Assembly (NCBI GenBank): GCA_014193315.1
Contig: BJHS01000017.1
Span: forward strand, 1-42,780
Origin: Verrucomicrobiota bacterium
GTDB lineage: Bacteria > Verrucomicrobiota > Verrucomicrobiia > Opitutales > UBA953
Length of the DNA stretch: 42,780 bases
Reading direction: 5' to 3'
Shown here: positions 23,568 to 32,830 of the stretch, piece by piece
Position numbering within the stretch: the first letter of the stretch is position 1
Layout of the letters: the number at the start of each line of letters is the position of its first letter
The notes under the pieces: generated by a model
What the model was told of the DNA's origin: nothing
Seen by the model: the letters and a program-made list of their open reading frames with translations, nothing else
The model's database searches: none
Made by a program: the position numbers and the translations under genes

Positions 23568-25274
23568 ATGCTGAGCTGCCAAGACCTCACCGTGCAGGCG
23601 GGCGCCGACGGCCCCATCATCCTTGACCATGCGACCGCACGGTTCCTCCCCAAGGGACTTAACGCCGTGATTGGTCCGTCGGGTTGTGGCAAGACGACCT
23701 TGATGAAGGCCATCCTCGGCATCCTGCCTTCGACCGGGGAGGCTGCGCTGGCCGGGGTGCCGATCACCTGTTCCGAAGACTTGGTCGGCAAGGTCGGCTT
23801 TGCGCCGCAGTTCACCGCCGCCCAAGCCCAGTTAACCGTCGGCGAATCCCTGGATTACGCCTTGCGGCTCGCGGTGCTGGATGCCGCGGAACGCTCGACG
23901 CGGCTGGAAGGCGTGCTGAAGGTCACCGGCCTCAAGCCTCACCGCAACAAGCGCGTCTCCTCGCTTTCCGGTGGTCAGCTCCGTCGCCTTTCGTTGGGCC
24001 TCGAGCTGACGCTCGATCCCGTTTGCATGGTCTGCGACGAAGTGACGTCGGGACTGGACCCGCAATCGGAAGACCAGATTCTGGCGCTGCTGCGTGAACT
24101 GGCCGAGACCCGGCGGAAGAGTTTCGTCTGCATTATCCACAACTTGGGTAAATTGGACCAGTTCGACTGGGTCACCGTCGTCTACCAAGGTGACGTGGTC
24201 TTCCAAGGCGCCCCGGCGGAGCTGCTCACTTACTTTGGTATCCCCAATGGCCTGCGTCTTTATGAGGTGCTCAACGCCTCGGACCTGGCCACTTGGCGGG
24301 AACGCTGGGCGATTTATCAGGCGGAGCATCCGGGTCGGTTCGAAGCCGCGGCGCTGGGGGCCGACACGTCGCCAGAGCCCGAGCCCTTGCCCGAGCCGGT
24401 CCTGCCAGGGGGGGTCTCGCAGTTCTTCACCTTGCTCGCCCGTCGCCTCCGCCTCTTCTTCCGCGACACGGGCTACCTTGGTCTCACGCTCGCCATCACG
24501 TTCGGCTTCCCGCTGCTGGTCGTCATCTTTAATTTCAACGGGGTTTGGAACCTTCATGACATCTCGCTCGAGAGCAACCCGGCCTCGGTCTCCGAGTTTC
24601 AGGCGCGCATCGCCGATTCGCTGAACAACGCCCGGGTCGCCAACATGGCCGCCGGTCTGGTCATGTTTCAGGTCATCCTGCTCACGCTCATGGGCGCCAA
24701 CAACGGGGGCCGCGAGATCTCGGCGGAGCGCCAGCTTTACGAGAAGGAGAGGATGACAGGCCTGCGTCCCTGGTCCTACGCATTGTCGAAGATCACCTTC
24801 GTCTCGTTGATCGCGATTTTCCAGGGCGTGTGGATGTGCGTGTTCGTGAAGTTAATCTGCAATTTCCCGGGAGGGTGGGGCCCGCAGTTGGGCATCCTGG
24901 TCGCGAGCTGCGTCTCGATGTCCGTGGTTTGCCTCGCTTTCTCCGCGTTGCTGGCCTCCCCCGAGAAGTCCTCGCTCCTCTCCATCTACCTGGTCGGCTT
25001 CCAACTCCCGCTTTCTGGGGTCGTGCTGGCCCTACCGGATCAACTGACCTGGGTCTGTCGCCCCTTTATTAACTCCTATTGGGGCTGGTCCGGCTTCATG
25101 AAATCGATGGCGGACGACAACTCGGTCCGGATCTGGGGGGCTTACGTCAATAGTTTGGCCGACAAATCGGCCCAGATTGCGGATAACCAGGTCTCCATCA
25201 TGATCCTGGTCGTCCATGCGATGCTGGCGATTTGCCTGATCATGGTAGGCTGCCAGCAAAAGCGCTGGAACTGA
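23568..25274 (+). CDS. ABCG-type ABC transporter, ATPase fused to permease
   Basis: 568 residues. Nucleotide-binding domain first: Walker A GPSGCGKTT at 36-44, signature LSGGQ at 133-137, Walker B VCMVCDE and H-loop IIHN. The permease domain (ABC2/ABCG fold) follows with about six membrane segments; ISAERQLYEKERMTGLRPW before TM3 is the ABCG-like connecting-helix motif. ABCG half-transporters dimerise and move lipids, drugs or other hydrophobic compounds, usually outward. It is followed at 39 and then 10 bases by two unknown genes on the same strand, so an operon with dedicated envelope partners is likely. The start has no Shine-Dalgarno sequence. Confidence 0.9.
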   Translation: MLSCQDLTVQAGADGPIILDHATARFLPKGLNAVIGPSGCGKTTLMKAILGILPSTGEAALAGVPITCSEDLVGKVGFAPQFTAAQAQLTVGESLDYALRLAVLDAAERSTRLEGVLKVTGLKPHRNKRVSSLSGGQLRRLSLGLELTLDPVCMVCDEVTSGLDPQSEDQILALLRELAETRRKSFVCIIHNLGKLDQFDWVTVVYQGDVVFQGAPAELLTYFGIPNGLRLYEVLNASDLATWRERWAIYQAEHPGRFEAAALGADTSPEPEPLPEPVLPGGVSQFFTLLARRLRLFFRDTGYLGLTLAITFGFPLLVVIFNFNGVWNLHDISLESNPASVSEFQARIADSLNNARVANMAAGLVMFQVILLTLMGANNGGREISAERQLYEKERMTGLRPWSYALSKITFVSLIAIFQGVWMCVFVKLICNFPGGWGPQLGILVASCVSMSVVCLAFSALLASPEKSSLLSIYLVGFQLPLSGVVLALPDQLTWVCRPFINSYWGWSGFMKSMADDNSVRIWGAYVNSLADKSAQIADNQVSIMILVVHAMLAICLIMVGCQQKRWN

Positions 25275-25313
25275 GCCGAATCCCGCCTAGACTGATTTCT
25301 GCCCCCTTTCTTC

Positions 25314-25715
25314 ATGTCCAAGATCAACCCTCTCGTTTTCGCGCTCGGCGTCCCCACCGTGGTCATCGCCGTCCTGGTTTTCGTCGTCGTCGGGCGCAGT
25401 GGGGGGAAGTTCACCAACCTTTCCCCCTTCTCGCTGAAGTCCTATCGCCAGGACTGGACCGCCTTGCAGGGGAATTCGTACCGCCTCGACTGCAAGGTGG
25501 AGCAGCAGTTGGCCTTCCTGGAGGGTAAGGGCCGGCTCTTGGTGGTCAGTCCCATCGTCGATCGCGACAAGGAGATGGATAAGGCCAACCTCGGGCGACT
25601 TCCCGTCTTCGTGCCCGCCGACACGACCCAGTCCTTCGAGGTCGGCCAGCGTTTTAAGTTCAAGGTCCGCCTCAGCCGTGACCTGCTCCTGGTCGAAGAC
25701 CTCGAGCGTTTCTGA
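25314..25715 (+). CDS. Small membrane-anchored protein behind the ABCG transporter
   Basis: 133 residues, not recognised. One membrane segment lies at residues ~7-27 (PLVFALGVPTVVIAVLVFVV), followed by a soluble domain of about 100 residues with alternating strands (YRLDCKVEQQLAFLEGKGRLLVV; KFKVRLSRDLLLVEDLERF), possibly a small beta-barrel. No catalytic motif is visible. The gene sits between the ABCG gene and the large secreted protein, 39 and 10 bases apart, so it may be an accessory linking the two. The leader (TGCCCCCTTTCTTC) lacks a Shine-Dalgarno sequence. Confidence 0.78.
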   Translation: MSKINPLVFALGVPTVVIAVLVFVVVGRSGGKFTNLSPFSLKSYRQDWTALQGNSYRLDCKVEQQLAFLEGKGRLLVVSPIVDRDKEMDKANLGRLPVFVPADTTQSFEVGQRFKFKVRLSRDLLLVEDLERF

Positions 25716-25725
25716 TTTTCCCACC

Positions 25726-27657
25726 ATGCGTACATCTCTCCTCGTTTGTCTCGGTTGGTGCGCGTTGGTCGCCCAAGGGTTCGCCCAGGCGCCTCCGCCT
25801 GGCGCGTCCGTCTCCGGGGGTGGCGGCGGGGATTACAAGAGCTCGACCGCCGAGGGTGGCGCGGATCGGCTGTTCGATGTCAACAGCGACTCGGTCGACA
25901 TGGAGAACGGTTCGATGCAGTGGAAGGGGAAGACTTTCAACCTCGGCAACTCCCGGGCGATGCGGATGCGCTTCGAACGCTACCTGTCGGCACCCGCCGC
26001 CGGCGGTGACATGCTTAAGTATCAGGATTTGCTCCGTCGCATCGAGCGCTTGCTGGCGCCCAACTCGATCAACGCTTCCAACTACCTCGCCAACCAGCAG
26101 GAGGCCTTTAACTTGCTATTCCAAGCGGCCGAATACGAGGTCGACGGAAACAATTGCCTGACCATCGCCACCCAGGTCCAGAAGGTCTGGAACATGCGCG
26201 CCGAATTCCGTCAACTCGAGGTGACGAAGAATCAGCTGGAGGCGATCCGCAAGGCGCAGGAAGGGGTCGTCGTGAACCGGGCGGACAAGATCGAGGCCGC
26301 CAATGACGAGCGCTCCTCCCAAGGGAGCTCGAAGGGTGGCGCCCCCAAGCTGGCGAAGTCGACCGGGGGCACCACCGAGCTCGGCTATCGCGTCAAGGAC
26401 GAGCAGCGCACCCAGGCCGAGATCCTCGCGAAGAACGCCGAGATGACCGCGCTCGGCCTGAAGGCCCAGATCGAGTTCCAGTCGCAGATGGTCGGTTTCC
26501 TCCTGGCCCGCCGCTACCGCCACTGCATCATCTCCAGCGCCTTCTACCGGGTCCTATTTAAGAGCGGCAACCAAGGCATCAAGGTCGGGGCCAAGGAAGT
26601 GAAGGAGTTCTTCCCGGTCTCCGATTTTGTGCCGACGCTTGAATCCCTCGACACCCTCTCGCGGGAGGCCATGAACGACGTCACCATCGGGATGCATACC
26701 GTCGATGACCTCGTCAAGCAGGGCGAGCTCTACAGCGCCTTCGAGCGGCTACAGGAGACCTATTTCCTCGGCGAATTCGAGCCTTCGGTGATGATGTACG
26801 AGCAGGCCAAGAAGCGGGAGATGCTGGAACTTTGGCGCGACCTCCGCGAGCTGCAGCGCCTCGGTGACGAGCATGACCTTGCCAACGTGGAGGGCTATGT
26901 GAACAAGGTCCGTGGCCGCGCCCGCGATTTCCCCGGGGCCGCCATTCTCTCGAAGGTCAACAACGCCATCAACGCCTCCAACATGGCGGTCCTTTCCGCG
27001 AAGCAGGCGGCGCTCGCGGGGGATACCGCCAAGGCCGAGGGTGCGCTCGAGCGCGCCACCAAGATCTGGCCTCAGAATCCGGCGGTCAAGGAGTTCGCCA
27101 ACCAAGTGGTCAGCCGCCAGGACACCCTGGCGCAGAAAATCCCGGAATTTGACCGCATGGTCGCCGAGGCCAAGTGGCGCGACATCTTCAACAAGAAACT
27201 CGATTTCGCCCTGGCCCTCGCCCAGGACAAGGCCCGCTCCGAGAAACTGCGGCAGGTGGTGAACCGGATCGGTGAACTCGACGCCAATATCCAGAAGGCC
27301 CAGGTGCTGGCTTCGCAGAACAACCCTTACCTCGCGTGGGACGTCATCGTGGAGACTTCCCGGTCCGAGCCCGATGACCTCATCCTGGCGAAGACCCGCT
27401 CGGACGTCGCCCCGCTTGTCGCCGACTATGCCAAAACCATCGGAATCGCCGAGAAGTTGGAGAAGGATGGCGGCGACGCCGCGGCCTTAACGGCTTGGTT
27501 GCAAGCGCAGGACCTCAACCCGGCCTCCCCGGCCTGCGGTGCCGCGATCAAACGGTTGGCTGCCTCGCTGGCGCAAGGCGCCCCGGCCAAGGCTTCCCCG
27601 GTGGCCCCAACCCCGCCGGCCGCCGGTGACGACGTCGTGGTGCCGCCGAAGCGCTGA
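25726..27657 (+). CDS. Large secreted helical protein of unknown function, third gene of the ABCG operon
   Basis: 643 residues from the ATG at 25726, chosen over an upstream in-frame start because it opens a signal peptide (MRTSLLVCLGWCALVAQGFAQ). A glycine-rich SGGGGGDY follows. The rest is mostly predicted helix, with repeat-like segments (EKLEKDGGDAAALTAWLQAQDLNPASPACGAA, here cited as one of several TPR-like patches near the C-terminus, residues ~580-615; similar at ~430-480) and a Pro/Ala-rich tail. No enzyme motif is visible. It lies 10 bases after the small membrane protein, so the three genes probably form one unit. A periplasmic adaptor or scaffold role is inference. Confidence 0.78.
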   Translation: MRTSLLVCLGWCALVAQGFAQAPPPGASVSGGGGGDYKSSTAEGGADRLFDVNSDSVDMENGSMQWKGKTFNLGNSRAMRMRFERYLSAPAAGGDMLKYQDLLRRIERLLAPNSINASNYLANQQEAFNLLFQAAEYEVDGNNCLTIATQVQKVWNMRAEFRQLEVTKNQLEAIRKAQEGVVVNRADKIEAANDERSSQGSSKGGAPKLAKSTGGTTELGYRVKDEQRTQAEILAKNAEMTALGLKAQIEFQSQMVGFLLARRYRHCIISSAFYRVLFKSGNQGIKVGAKEVKEFFPVSDFVPTLESLDTLSREAMNDVTIGMHTVDDLVKQGELYSAFERLQETYFLGEFEPSVMMYEQAKKREMLELWRDLRELQRLGDEHDLANVEGYVNKVRGRARDFPGAAILSKVNNAINASNMAVLSAKQAALAGDTAKAEGALERATKIWPQNPAVKEFANQVVSRQDTLAQKIPEFDRMVAEAKWRDIFNKKLDFALALAQDKARSEKLRQVVNRIGELDANIQKAQVLASQNNPYLAWDVIVETSRSEPDDLILAKTRSDVAPLVADYAKTIGIAEKLEKDGGDAAALTAWLQAQDLNPASPACGAAIKRLAASLAQGAPAKASPVAPTPPAAGDDVVVPPKR

Positions 27658-27669
27658 CGTCGCCCCGTC

Positions 27670-28476
27670 TTACCAGACGCTGACGGGCGCGTCCTCCAGC
27701 GGGTCCACGACGGTCACCCGGAGGTCGCCCTTGGCGGCCCGCACGTCCTGCATGACCGCGTCGACGATCGTTGTGCGGTTACATTCTTTGCTCAGGTGGC
27801 CGAGGATGAGCTCGGTGGCGCGCCATTCGCGGAGACCCAGCAGGAGGTCGCGGGCGGCGAGGTTGGAGAGGTGACCGTGCCGTCCGCGAATCCGTTGCTT
27901 AAGGTTCAGCGGGCGTTTGGAGAGATCCAGCATTTCGTCGTCGTAGTTCGACTCGAGGACGAGGATGTCCGCCAGGGCTACGTGGTGCTTGACCACCTCA
28001 GTGGCATGCCCGAGGTCGGTCAGCCAGGTGACGCGGCGGGCGGCGTGGCTATCCTCGGCCGGGCAATCGATGGCGAAGCCGACCGGGTCGGCGGCGTCGT
28101 GGGGGATGGGGATCGCGGTGATGGCGAGCCCGCGGAACTGGAACGTGCTCCCCGTCTCGAAGACCTGCCAGTCCGGTCGCACCTTGAGTGACCTCTGGAT
28201 GCGGTGCGCGGTCTCCCGGTTGGCGAAGACCTTGAGGAGCGGGTTTTGTCGCAGCAACGCCGCGAGTCCGATGCAATGGTCGCTGTGCTCATGGGTAATC
28301 AGGACCGCATCGAGGGCGCGGGCTTCCGTCCCCAACTGGCGGAGCGAGGCTTCGAGTCGTGGGCCGGGAAAGCCCGCATCCAGCATCACGCGTGCGCCGC
28401 CCGCTTCCAGAATCGAGCAGTTGCCGGAACTGCTGGTGCCAAGAATGTGGAAGGCGAAGGCCATCGGAATGGGCAT
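27670..28476 (-). CDS. Metallo-beta-lactamase fold hydrolase (WalJ/YycJ type)
   Basis: 268 residues from the ATG at 28476, preceded by GGAG at a 9-base spacing; an internal ATG at 28464 also gives a complete domain. The zinc motif is H62-E-H-S-D-H67 (THEHSDH), preceded by ILGTSSSGNCSIL and VMLDAGFPG, and followed by a WLTDLGHAT segment and LSNLAARDLLLG. These match the YycJ/WalJ subgroup, reported as exonuclease-like hydrolases linked to DNA end processing; a nuclease role here is inference from the family. Cytoplasmic. It is convergent with the ABCG operon 12 bases away and divergent from glgC. Confidence 0.88.
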   Translation of the reverse strand: MPIPMAFAFHILGTSSSGNCSILEAGGARVMLDAGFPGPRLEASLRQLGTEARALDAVLITHEHSDHCIGLAALLRQNPLLKVFANRETAHRIQRSLKVRPDWQVFETGSTFQFRGLAITAIPIPHDAADPVGFAIDCPAEDSHAARRVTWLTDLGHATEVVKHHVALADILVLESNYDDEMLDLSKRPLNLKQRIRGRHGHLSNLAARDLLLGLREWRATELILGHLSKECNRTTIVDAVMQDVRAAKGDLRVTVVDPLEDAPVSVW

Positions 28477-28550
28477 GCAATCCCGCTCCGGCTTGGGCTT
28501 CAAGCCGTCAGTGGGCTTTTCGCTTGAGAGGGAAGGGGGCCGAGGCGAAG

Positions 28551-29861
28551 ATGAGTCTAACTGCCATGCCGTCCCTGCCTCGAGTCATCAGCATCATCAT
28601 GGGGGGAGGTCGCGGCTCCCGCCTTTACCCCCTGACGAAGGACCGCTGCAAGCCGGCGGTCCCCCTCGCCAGTAACTACCGCTTGGTCGACATCCCGATC
28701 AGTAATTGCCTGAACTCCGGCTTCAACCAGATCTTCGTGCTGACGCAATTCAATACCGCCTCGCTCCACAAGCACATCCAGCAGACCTATAAATTCGATG
28801 GCTTCGGTCGTGGTTTCGTCGACATTCTGGCCGCCGAACAGACGGGTGACAAAGAGTCCTGGTACCAAGGGACCGCCGATGCGGTCCGCCAGAACCTGCA
28901 CCACTATAACCTCAAGGATGAGGACTTGGTCCTGATCCTTTCCGGCGACCAGCTTTACCGGCTCGATTTTGACGAATTGGCCCGCCAGCACGTGGAGAAC
29001 GCGGCTGACGTCACCATCGCGGCCAAGGCGTTGCCCGCCGACCAGGTCTCGGCCCTCGGGGTGATGCGCGTCAATCCCGACTTGCGGATCGTCGAGTTCG
29101 TCGAGAAGCCGAAAGATCTCGCGGTGATTCAGTCGTTGGTCCTCGGTGGCGCCGCCCGGACCCGGCTCTCGGATAAGTCAGACCGACCCTACTGCCTGGC
29201 TTCGATGGGTATCTACCTGTTCTCGGGGAAGGTCATGCGCGAGGCGCTGGCCGACCCTGCCCAGACCGACTTCGGCAAGGAAGTCATCCCTGGCCTGCTG
29301 GCCTCGAAACGCATGATGGCCTACGTCTTCGACGGTTATTGGGAGGATATCGGTACCGTCGGATCTTTTTGGGAGTGCAACCTGACCCTGACCGACCCGG
29401 TGCCCCCGTTCGATTTCTTCGACGGGCAGAATCCGGTCTACACCCACGCGCGTTACCTCCCGCCGGCCAAGCTCAACGGCGCTCGCTCGAGTCGCGTCTT
29501 GATGGCCGACGGTGCGATTGTCGACGACTCCGAACTTGAACGCTGCGTCATCGGCATCCGCTCCGTCATCCGCGGCGGCTCCCGACTCGAGAATGTCGTG
29601 ATGATGGGCGCCGACGCCTTCGAATGCCCCCATGACCTGGCCCGGAACCATGCGCTCGGCCGACCGGACATCGGGGTGGGCCCCGACTGCCTCATCCGTA
29701 AGGCGATCATCGATAAGAACGCCCGTATCGGGGCTGGTTGCCGGCTTTCGCCGAAAGGCATGCCGGAAAAGTGGGAGAACGAGGCGCTCTTCGTGCGCGA
29801 CGGAGTCATTGTCGTCAAAAAGGGTGCGGTCGTGCCGCCCGGGACGGTCGTCGGCGAATGA
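28551..29861 (+). CDS. glgC: Glucose-1-phosphate adenylyltransferase
   Basis: 436 residues from the ATG at 28551, one of the few starts with a purine-rich GAGG a few bases upstream; the upstream extension is antisense to the MBL gene. It makes ADP-glucose for glycogen. Signatures: SIIMGGGRGSRLYPLTKDRCKPAVPL (positions 13-38, cited in part as GGGRGSRLYPLT and KPAVPL), NYRLVDIPISNCLNSG, YQGTADAVRQN, LSGDQLYRLDF and the WEDIGTVGSFWECN of the pyrophosphorylase family. A left-handed beta-helix C-terminus ends VVKKGAVVPPGTVV. The last codon overlaps the start of the next gene (ATGA). Confidence 0.95.
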   Translation: MSLTAMPSLPRVISIIMGGGRGSRLYPLTKDRCKPAVPLASNYRLVDIPISNCLNSGFNQIFVLTQFNTASLHKHIQQTYKFDGFGRGFVDILAAEQTGDKESWYQGTADAVRQNLHHYNLKDEDLVLILSGDQLYRLDFDELARQHVENAADVTIAAKALPADQVSALGVMRVNPDLRIVEFVEKPKDLAVIQSLVLGGAARTRLSDKSDRPYCLASMGIYLFSGKVMREALADPAQTDFGKEVIPGLLASKRMMAYVFDGYWEDIGTVGSFWECNLTLTDPVPPFDFFDGQNPVYTHARYLPPAKLNGARSSRVLMADGAIVDDSELERCVIGIRSVIRGGSRLENVVMMGADAFECPHDLARNHALGRPDIGVGPDCLIRKAIIDKNARIGAGCRLSPKGMPEKWENEALFVRDGVIVVKKGAVVPPGTVVGE

Positions 29862-31018
29862 AGGCCTACGCCCGGACCTACTGGTTCACCTGGGGCTTCC
29901 TCGTCCTCGCCGCGCTGTTCACTGGCGGGGCCGCCTCCGTGAAGGATGTGTTCTTCGGTGGTTTACTCGCCGCTTTACTCTCCGGGGGTCTGACTCGCCC
30001 CTACGAACGGCTCGGCCTGCGTTACGCCCCCTTGTTGGGCGCCTTGGCCGGGACGGCCTGGGTGTTGTTGTCGATGTTACGCCTGCGCTGGTTCGGCGAC
30101 GCCGAGGAGGTAGCCTTGGCTGCGTGGCAACTCGGCACGCAGATTTCGGTTCATGCCGCCGCGTTCGCGGGCGCCGCCTTGATGGCTTCGCTCCGGCCGG
30201 ATGAACGTTTCGTCCGGGCGGTCGTCTCCGGGGTGCTCCTGGCGGCGGCGATGACCGCGGTGCCCTACGGTTTCATCGCCTGGGTGGACCATCGTCTCGC
30301 TGGCCCCGTCGAGGTCGTCCTGCTGACCGGTGCGGAAGTGCCGGCGAACGCCGCCCCCGCTCGGCGCTCCGGCGCGGAGGTCGCGACGCTGGCCCCAGAT
30401 GAGATCGCCTTGCTTAAGGAACGTTATCTCGTGGTCGATGGCCCCGGTGGTCCCGAAGTCATCGATGATGCCGGTCACCGTCATTGGCCGCTTTGGCGTA
30501 AGCGTTTCACCTTTCCCGGGAACCCTGGTGGCCCGGTCCGACGGGTGCTGGTCGTGATGCCCGCCGACCGCCCGCGGCTAGAAGGCGACCGCTACCCGGC
30601 CCTCGGTCACGGGGATTGGAGCTTTTCCGCCGGGGAGGACCCGCGCGGTCTGACGGTCGTGGGACTGTCTGCGGATGGCTCGGTGGCCACTTCGGCCAAG
30701 TTCCTGTCCCTGACGATTCGTTTAAAGCAGGGTAGGGCGGTCGACCCGGTGGTGGATCGCGCCCATCCGCCGGCGACCGTCGCGGCGGCGCAGTGCGAAC
30801 TCGCGGCTTTCCGCGCGGCCCAAGTTTGCTCCGTGGCCGTGGTCCGCCGCTCGCCCGTCGGGGACTTCTACGCCCCGGATCCCGTCCGCCAGGGGGTCGC
30901 CTACGCTTTTGATTACACGGTCAGCGGTGACGACCTGCGGGAGGTTCAGTCGGCACCAGTGGATAAGCCCAAGCCGACGCCGCCGCCCGTCCTACCCGTC
31001 CGGACCTTCACCAAGTGA
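29858..31018 (+). CDS. Integral membrane protein of unknown function overlapping glgC
   Basis: 386 residues, starting at the ATG that overlaps the glgC stop by 4 bases (ATGA), so translation is probably coupled. About five membrane segments occupy residues ~7-140 (YWFTWGFLVLAALFTGG; FFGGLLAALLSGG; PLLGALAGTAWVLLSML; AAFAGAALMASL; GVLLAAAMTAVPYGFIAW). The remaining ~240 residues are soluble, with RRVLVVMPADRPRLEGDRYP, two Cys residues around 310-325 and a proline-rich tail. I do not recognise the family. The soluble part may lie outside the cytoplasm. It ends 3 bases from the stop of the convergent ABC exporter subunit. Confidence 0.75.
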   Translation: MKAYARTYWFTWGFLVLAALFTGGAASVKDVFFGGLLAALLSGGLTRPYERLGLRYAPLLGALAGTAWVLLSMLRLRWFGDAEEVALAAWQLGTQISVHAAAFAGAALMASLRPDERFVRAVVSGVLLAAAMTAVPYGFIAWVDHRLAGPVEVVLLTGAEVPANAAPARRSGAEVATLAPDEIALLKERYLVVDGPGGPEVIDDAGHRHWPLWRKRFTFPGNPGGPVRRVLVVMPADRPRLEGDRYPALGHGDWSFSAGEDPRGLTVVGLSADGSVATSAKFLSLTIRLKQGRAVDPVVDRAHPPATVAAAQCELAAFRAAQVCSVAVVRRSPVGDFYAPDPVRQGVAYAFDYTVSGDDLREVQSAPVDKPKPTPPPVLPVRTFTK

Positions 31019-31021
31019 CGC

Positions 31022-32830
31022 TTAGGTCGTCGAACTGAGGAAGTCGCGGTGCAGCCGGGCGTAGGTCCCTTCCGCTTGGAGCAGTGTCTCATGGGTGCCC
31101 CGCTCGACGATGTGGCCCAACTCCAGTACCAGCACCTGATCGGCTTTGCGGATGGTGCTCAAGCGGTGCGCCACGACGAAACTCGTGCGGCCTTTCATCA
31201 GCCGGGCGAGCGCCGACTGCAGGCGCGACTCCGTGAGGGTGTCGACGGCGCTCGTCGCCTCGTCGAGCACCAAGATGCGAGGGTCGGGTAGCAGGGCCCG
31301 GGCGAACGCCACGAGCTGTTGTTGGCCGAGCGAAAGCCCCCGGCCCTTTTCCGAGACGGGCGTGTGGATGCCTTGGGGTAAGGCCTCGATCAAGTCCAGG
31401 CAATCAAGGTCGCGGAAAGCTTGCCGGATTTCCTCGTCGGTGGCCTCGGGGCGCGTCGCCTTCACGTTGTCGGCGACGGTCCCCGCGAACAGGAAGTTCT
31501 GCTGGAAGACAAAGCCCATCTGCTGGCGGAGGCTGGCCTGTCGGAGGGTGGCGATGTCCCGCCCGTCGACGAGGACTTCGCCGGCCTCCGGCAGCTGGAA
31601 TTTAGCGAGGAGGCCGACGATGGTCGACTTACCCGAGCCCGTATGGCCGACGAGGGCGACCACTTGGCCGGGGTGGGCGGTGAAATCGATGCCATGCAGG
31701 ACGGGTCGTCCTAGCAGGTAGGCGAATGTCACCCCACGGAACTCGACCGTCCCCAGCAAGCGGGGGCAAGCGACGGCTTCGGCCCGGTCAGTCCAGGTTG
31801 GCGGGGTATCCAGCAGGCGGAAATAACGCTCCGCGCCGGCCATCGCCAACGTCGCCTCGGAAAGCTGCGTCCCGATGATCGTGATCGGCGAGAAGAAGAG
31901 GTCGGCGAGGAAGAAGAATGTGACGAGATCACCCAGTCCCGTGTGGCCGCCCTCAAGGGCCAGCCAGCCGCCGACCCCGACGAGGGCCGCGAGGAAGCCT
32001 TGCGCGTTGAGTTCCAGCAAGGGGAGGTAGAGCGCGCTGAGGCTCGCGGTTTTCACCACGTTACCAGCGAGCGTGCGCACGAGGCGCGTGAAAATCCCGG
32101 CATTGGTTTCTTCGCGGGCGAAGCCTTGGGTCACGCGGATGCCTTGGACGGTCTCGGCGAGTGCGGAAGTGACCCGCGAGAAGCTTTCTTGCTGGAGCCG
32201 GGAGGCCTGGAGGATCTTGCCGCGGAACGCCGCATGGACGAGCAGGAGGCAAGGGACGATGGCCAGCAGCACGAGGAAGAGCCGGGGGTTCACCCAGAGC
32301 ATGAGCCCGGCGGCGCAGGTCATCTGACCGAAGGAGACAATCGTGATGAAGAAGTTGTTTTGGATCCCGTTACGCATCGCCTCGATGTCGGAGATCATGC
32401 GACTGATGAGACTGCCGTGGCGGCGGGCGTGGAAGAAGGCGAGCGGCTGGGTGAGCAGGTGGCCCATTAGGCGGTCGCGTAAGTCCCGCAGGACGACCTC
32501 GCCGATCTGGTGGGCGAGGCGGATGCGCCAGTAGAGGGCCACGTCGGCCAGGACGACGGCGACGAGGAAGAGCGCCAGCCATCGGAGGGTGCTGGTGCCG
32601 TCACCGGCGGTGACCGGCCCGCGGATGATGGCTCCGATCATCCAGGCCAACAATGGCAAGGCTATCGCCCGCAGGGCGCATAGGGCGAGCAGGGTGTTGC
32701 GCTGGCGGCGGTGGGGCGCCGTGAAGGCGAGCAAGCGGGCGACGGTCGACCAGCGGAGCGGGAGGCGATCCGGCTCCTCGTCGTCCGGGTGTTGGCGGCG
32801 GACGGCGATCTCGAGGCGCGCCTGGCTCAT
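31022..32830 (-). CDS. Heterodimeric ABC exporter subunit with consensus Walker B and altered signature
   Basis: 602 residues: six-helix ABC exporter membrane domain (about residues 60-345) then ATPase. Walker A is GHTGSGKST, Walker B ILVLDEATSAVD with the catalytic Glu, and H-loop VAHRLSTI. The signature reads LSLGQ (L499-Q503) instead of LSGGQ. The gene overlaps the upstream ABC gene by 4 bases (ATGA at 32827-32830) and its start has GGAGG about 10 bases upstream. In heterodimeric exporters such as TM287/288 one ATP site is degenerate; this subunit supplies the odd signature to that site. The substrate cannot be read from sequence; lipid or drug export is usual. Confidence 0.93.
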   Translation of the reverse strand: MSQARLEIAVRRQHPDDEEPDRLPLRWSTVARLLAFTAPHRRQRNTLLALCALRAIALPLLAWMIGAIIRGPVTAGDGTSTLRWLALFLVAVVLADVALYWRIRLAHQIGEVVLRDLRDRLMGHLLTQPLAFFHARRHGSLISRMISDIEAMRNGIQNNFFITIVSFGQMTCAAGLMLWVNPRLFLVLLAIVPCLLLVHAAFRGKILQASRLQQESFSRVTSALAETVQGIRVTQGFAREETNAGIFTRLVRTLAGNVVKTASLSALYLPLLELNAQGFLAALVGVGGWLALEGGHTGLGDLVTFFFLADLFFSPITIIGTQLSEATLAMAGAERYFRLLDTPPTWTDRAEAVACPRLLGTVEFRGVTFAYLLGRPVLHGIDFTAHPGQVVALVGHTGSGKSTIVGLLAKFQLPEAGEVLVDGRDIATLRQASLRQQMGFVFQQNFLFAGTVADNVKATRPEATDEEIRQAFRDLDCLDLIEALPQGIHTPVSEKGRGLSLGQQQLVAFARALLPDPRILVLDEATSAVDTLTESRLQSALARLMKGRTSFVVAHRLSTIRKADQVLVLELGHIVERGTHETLLQAEGTYARLHRDFLSSTT

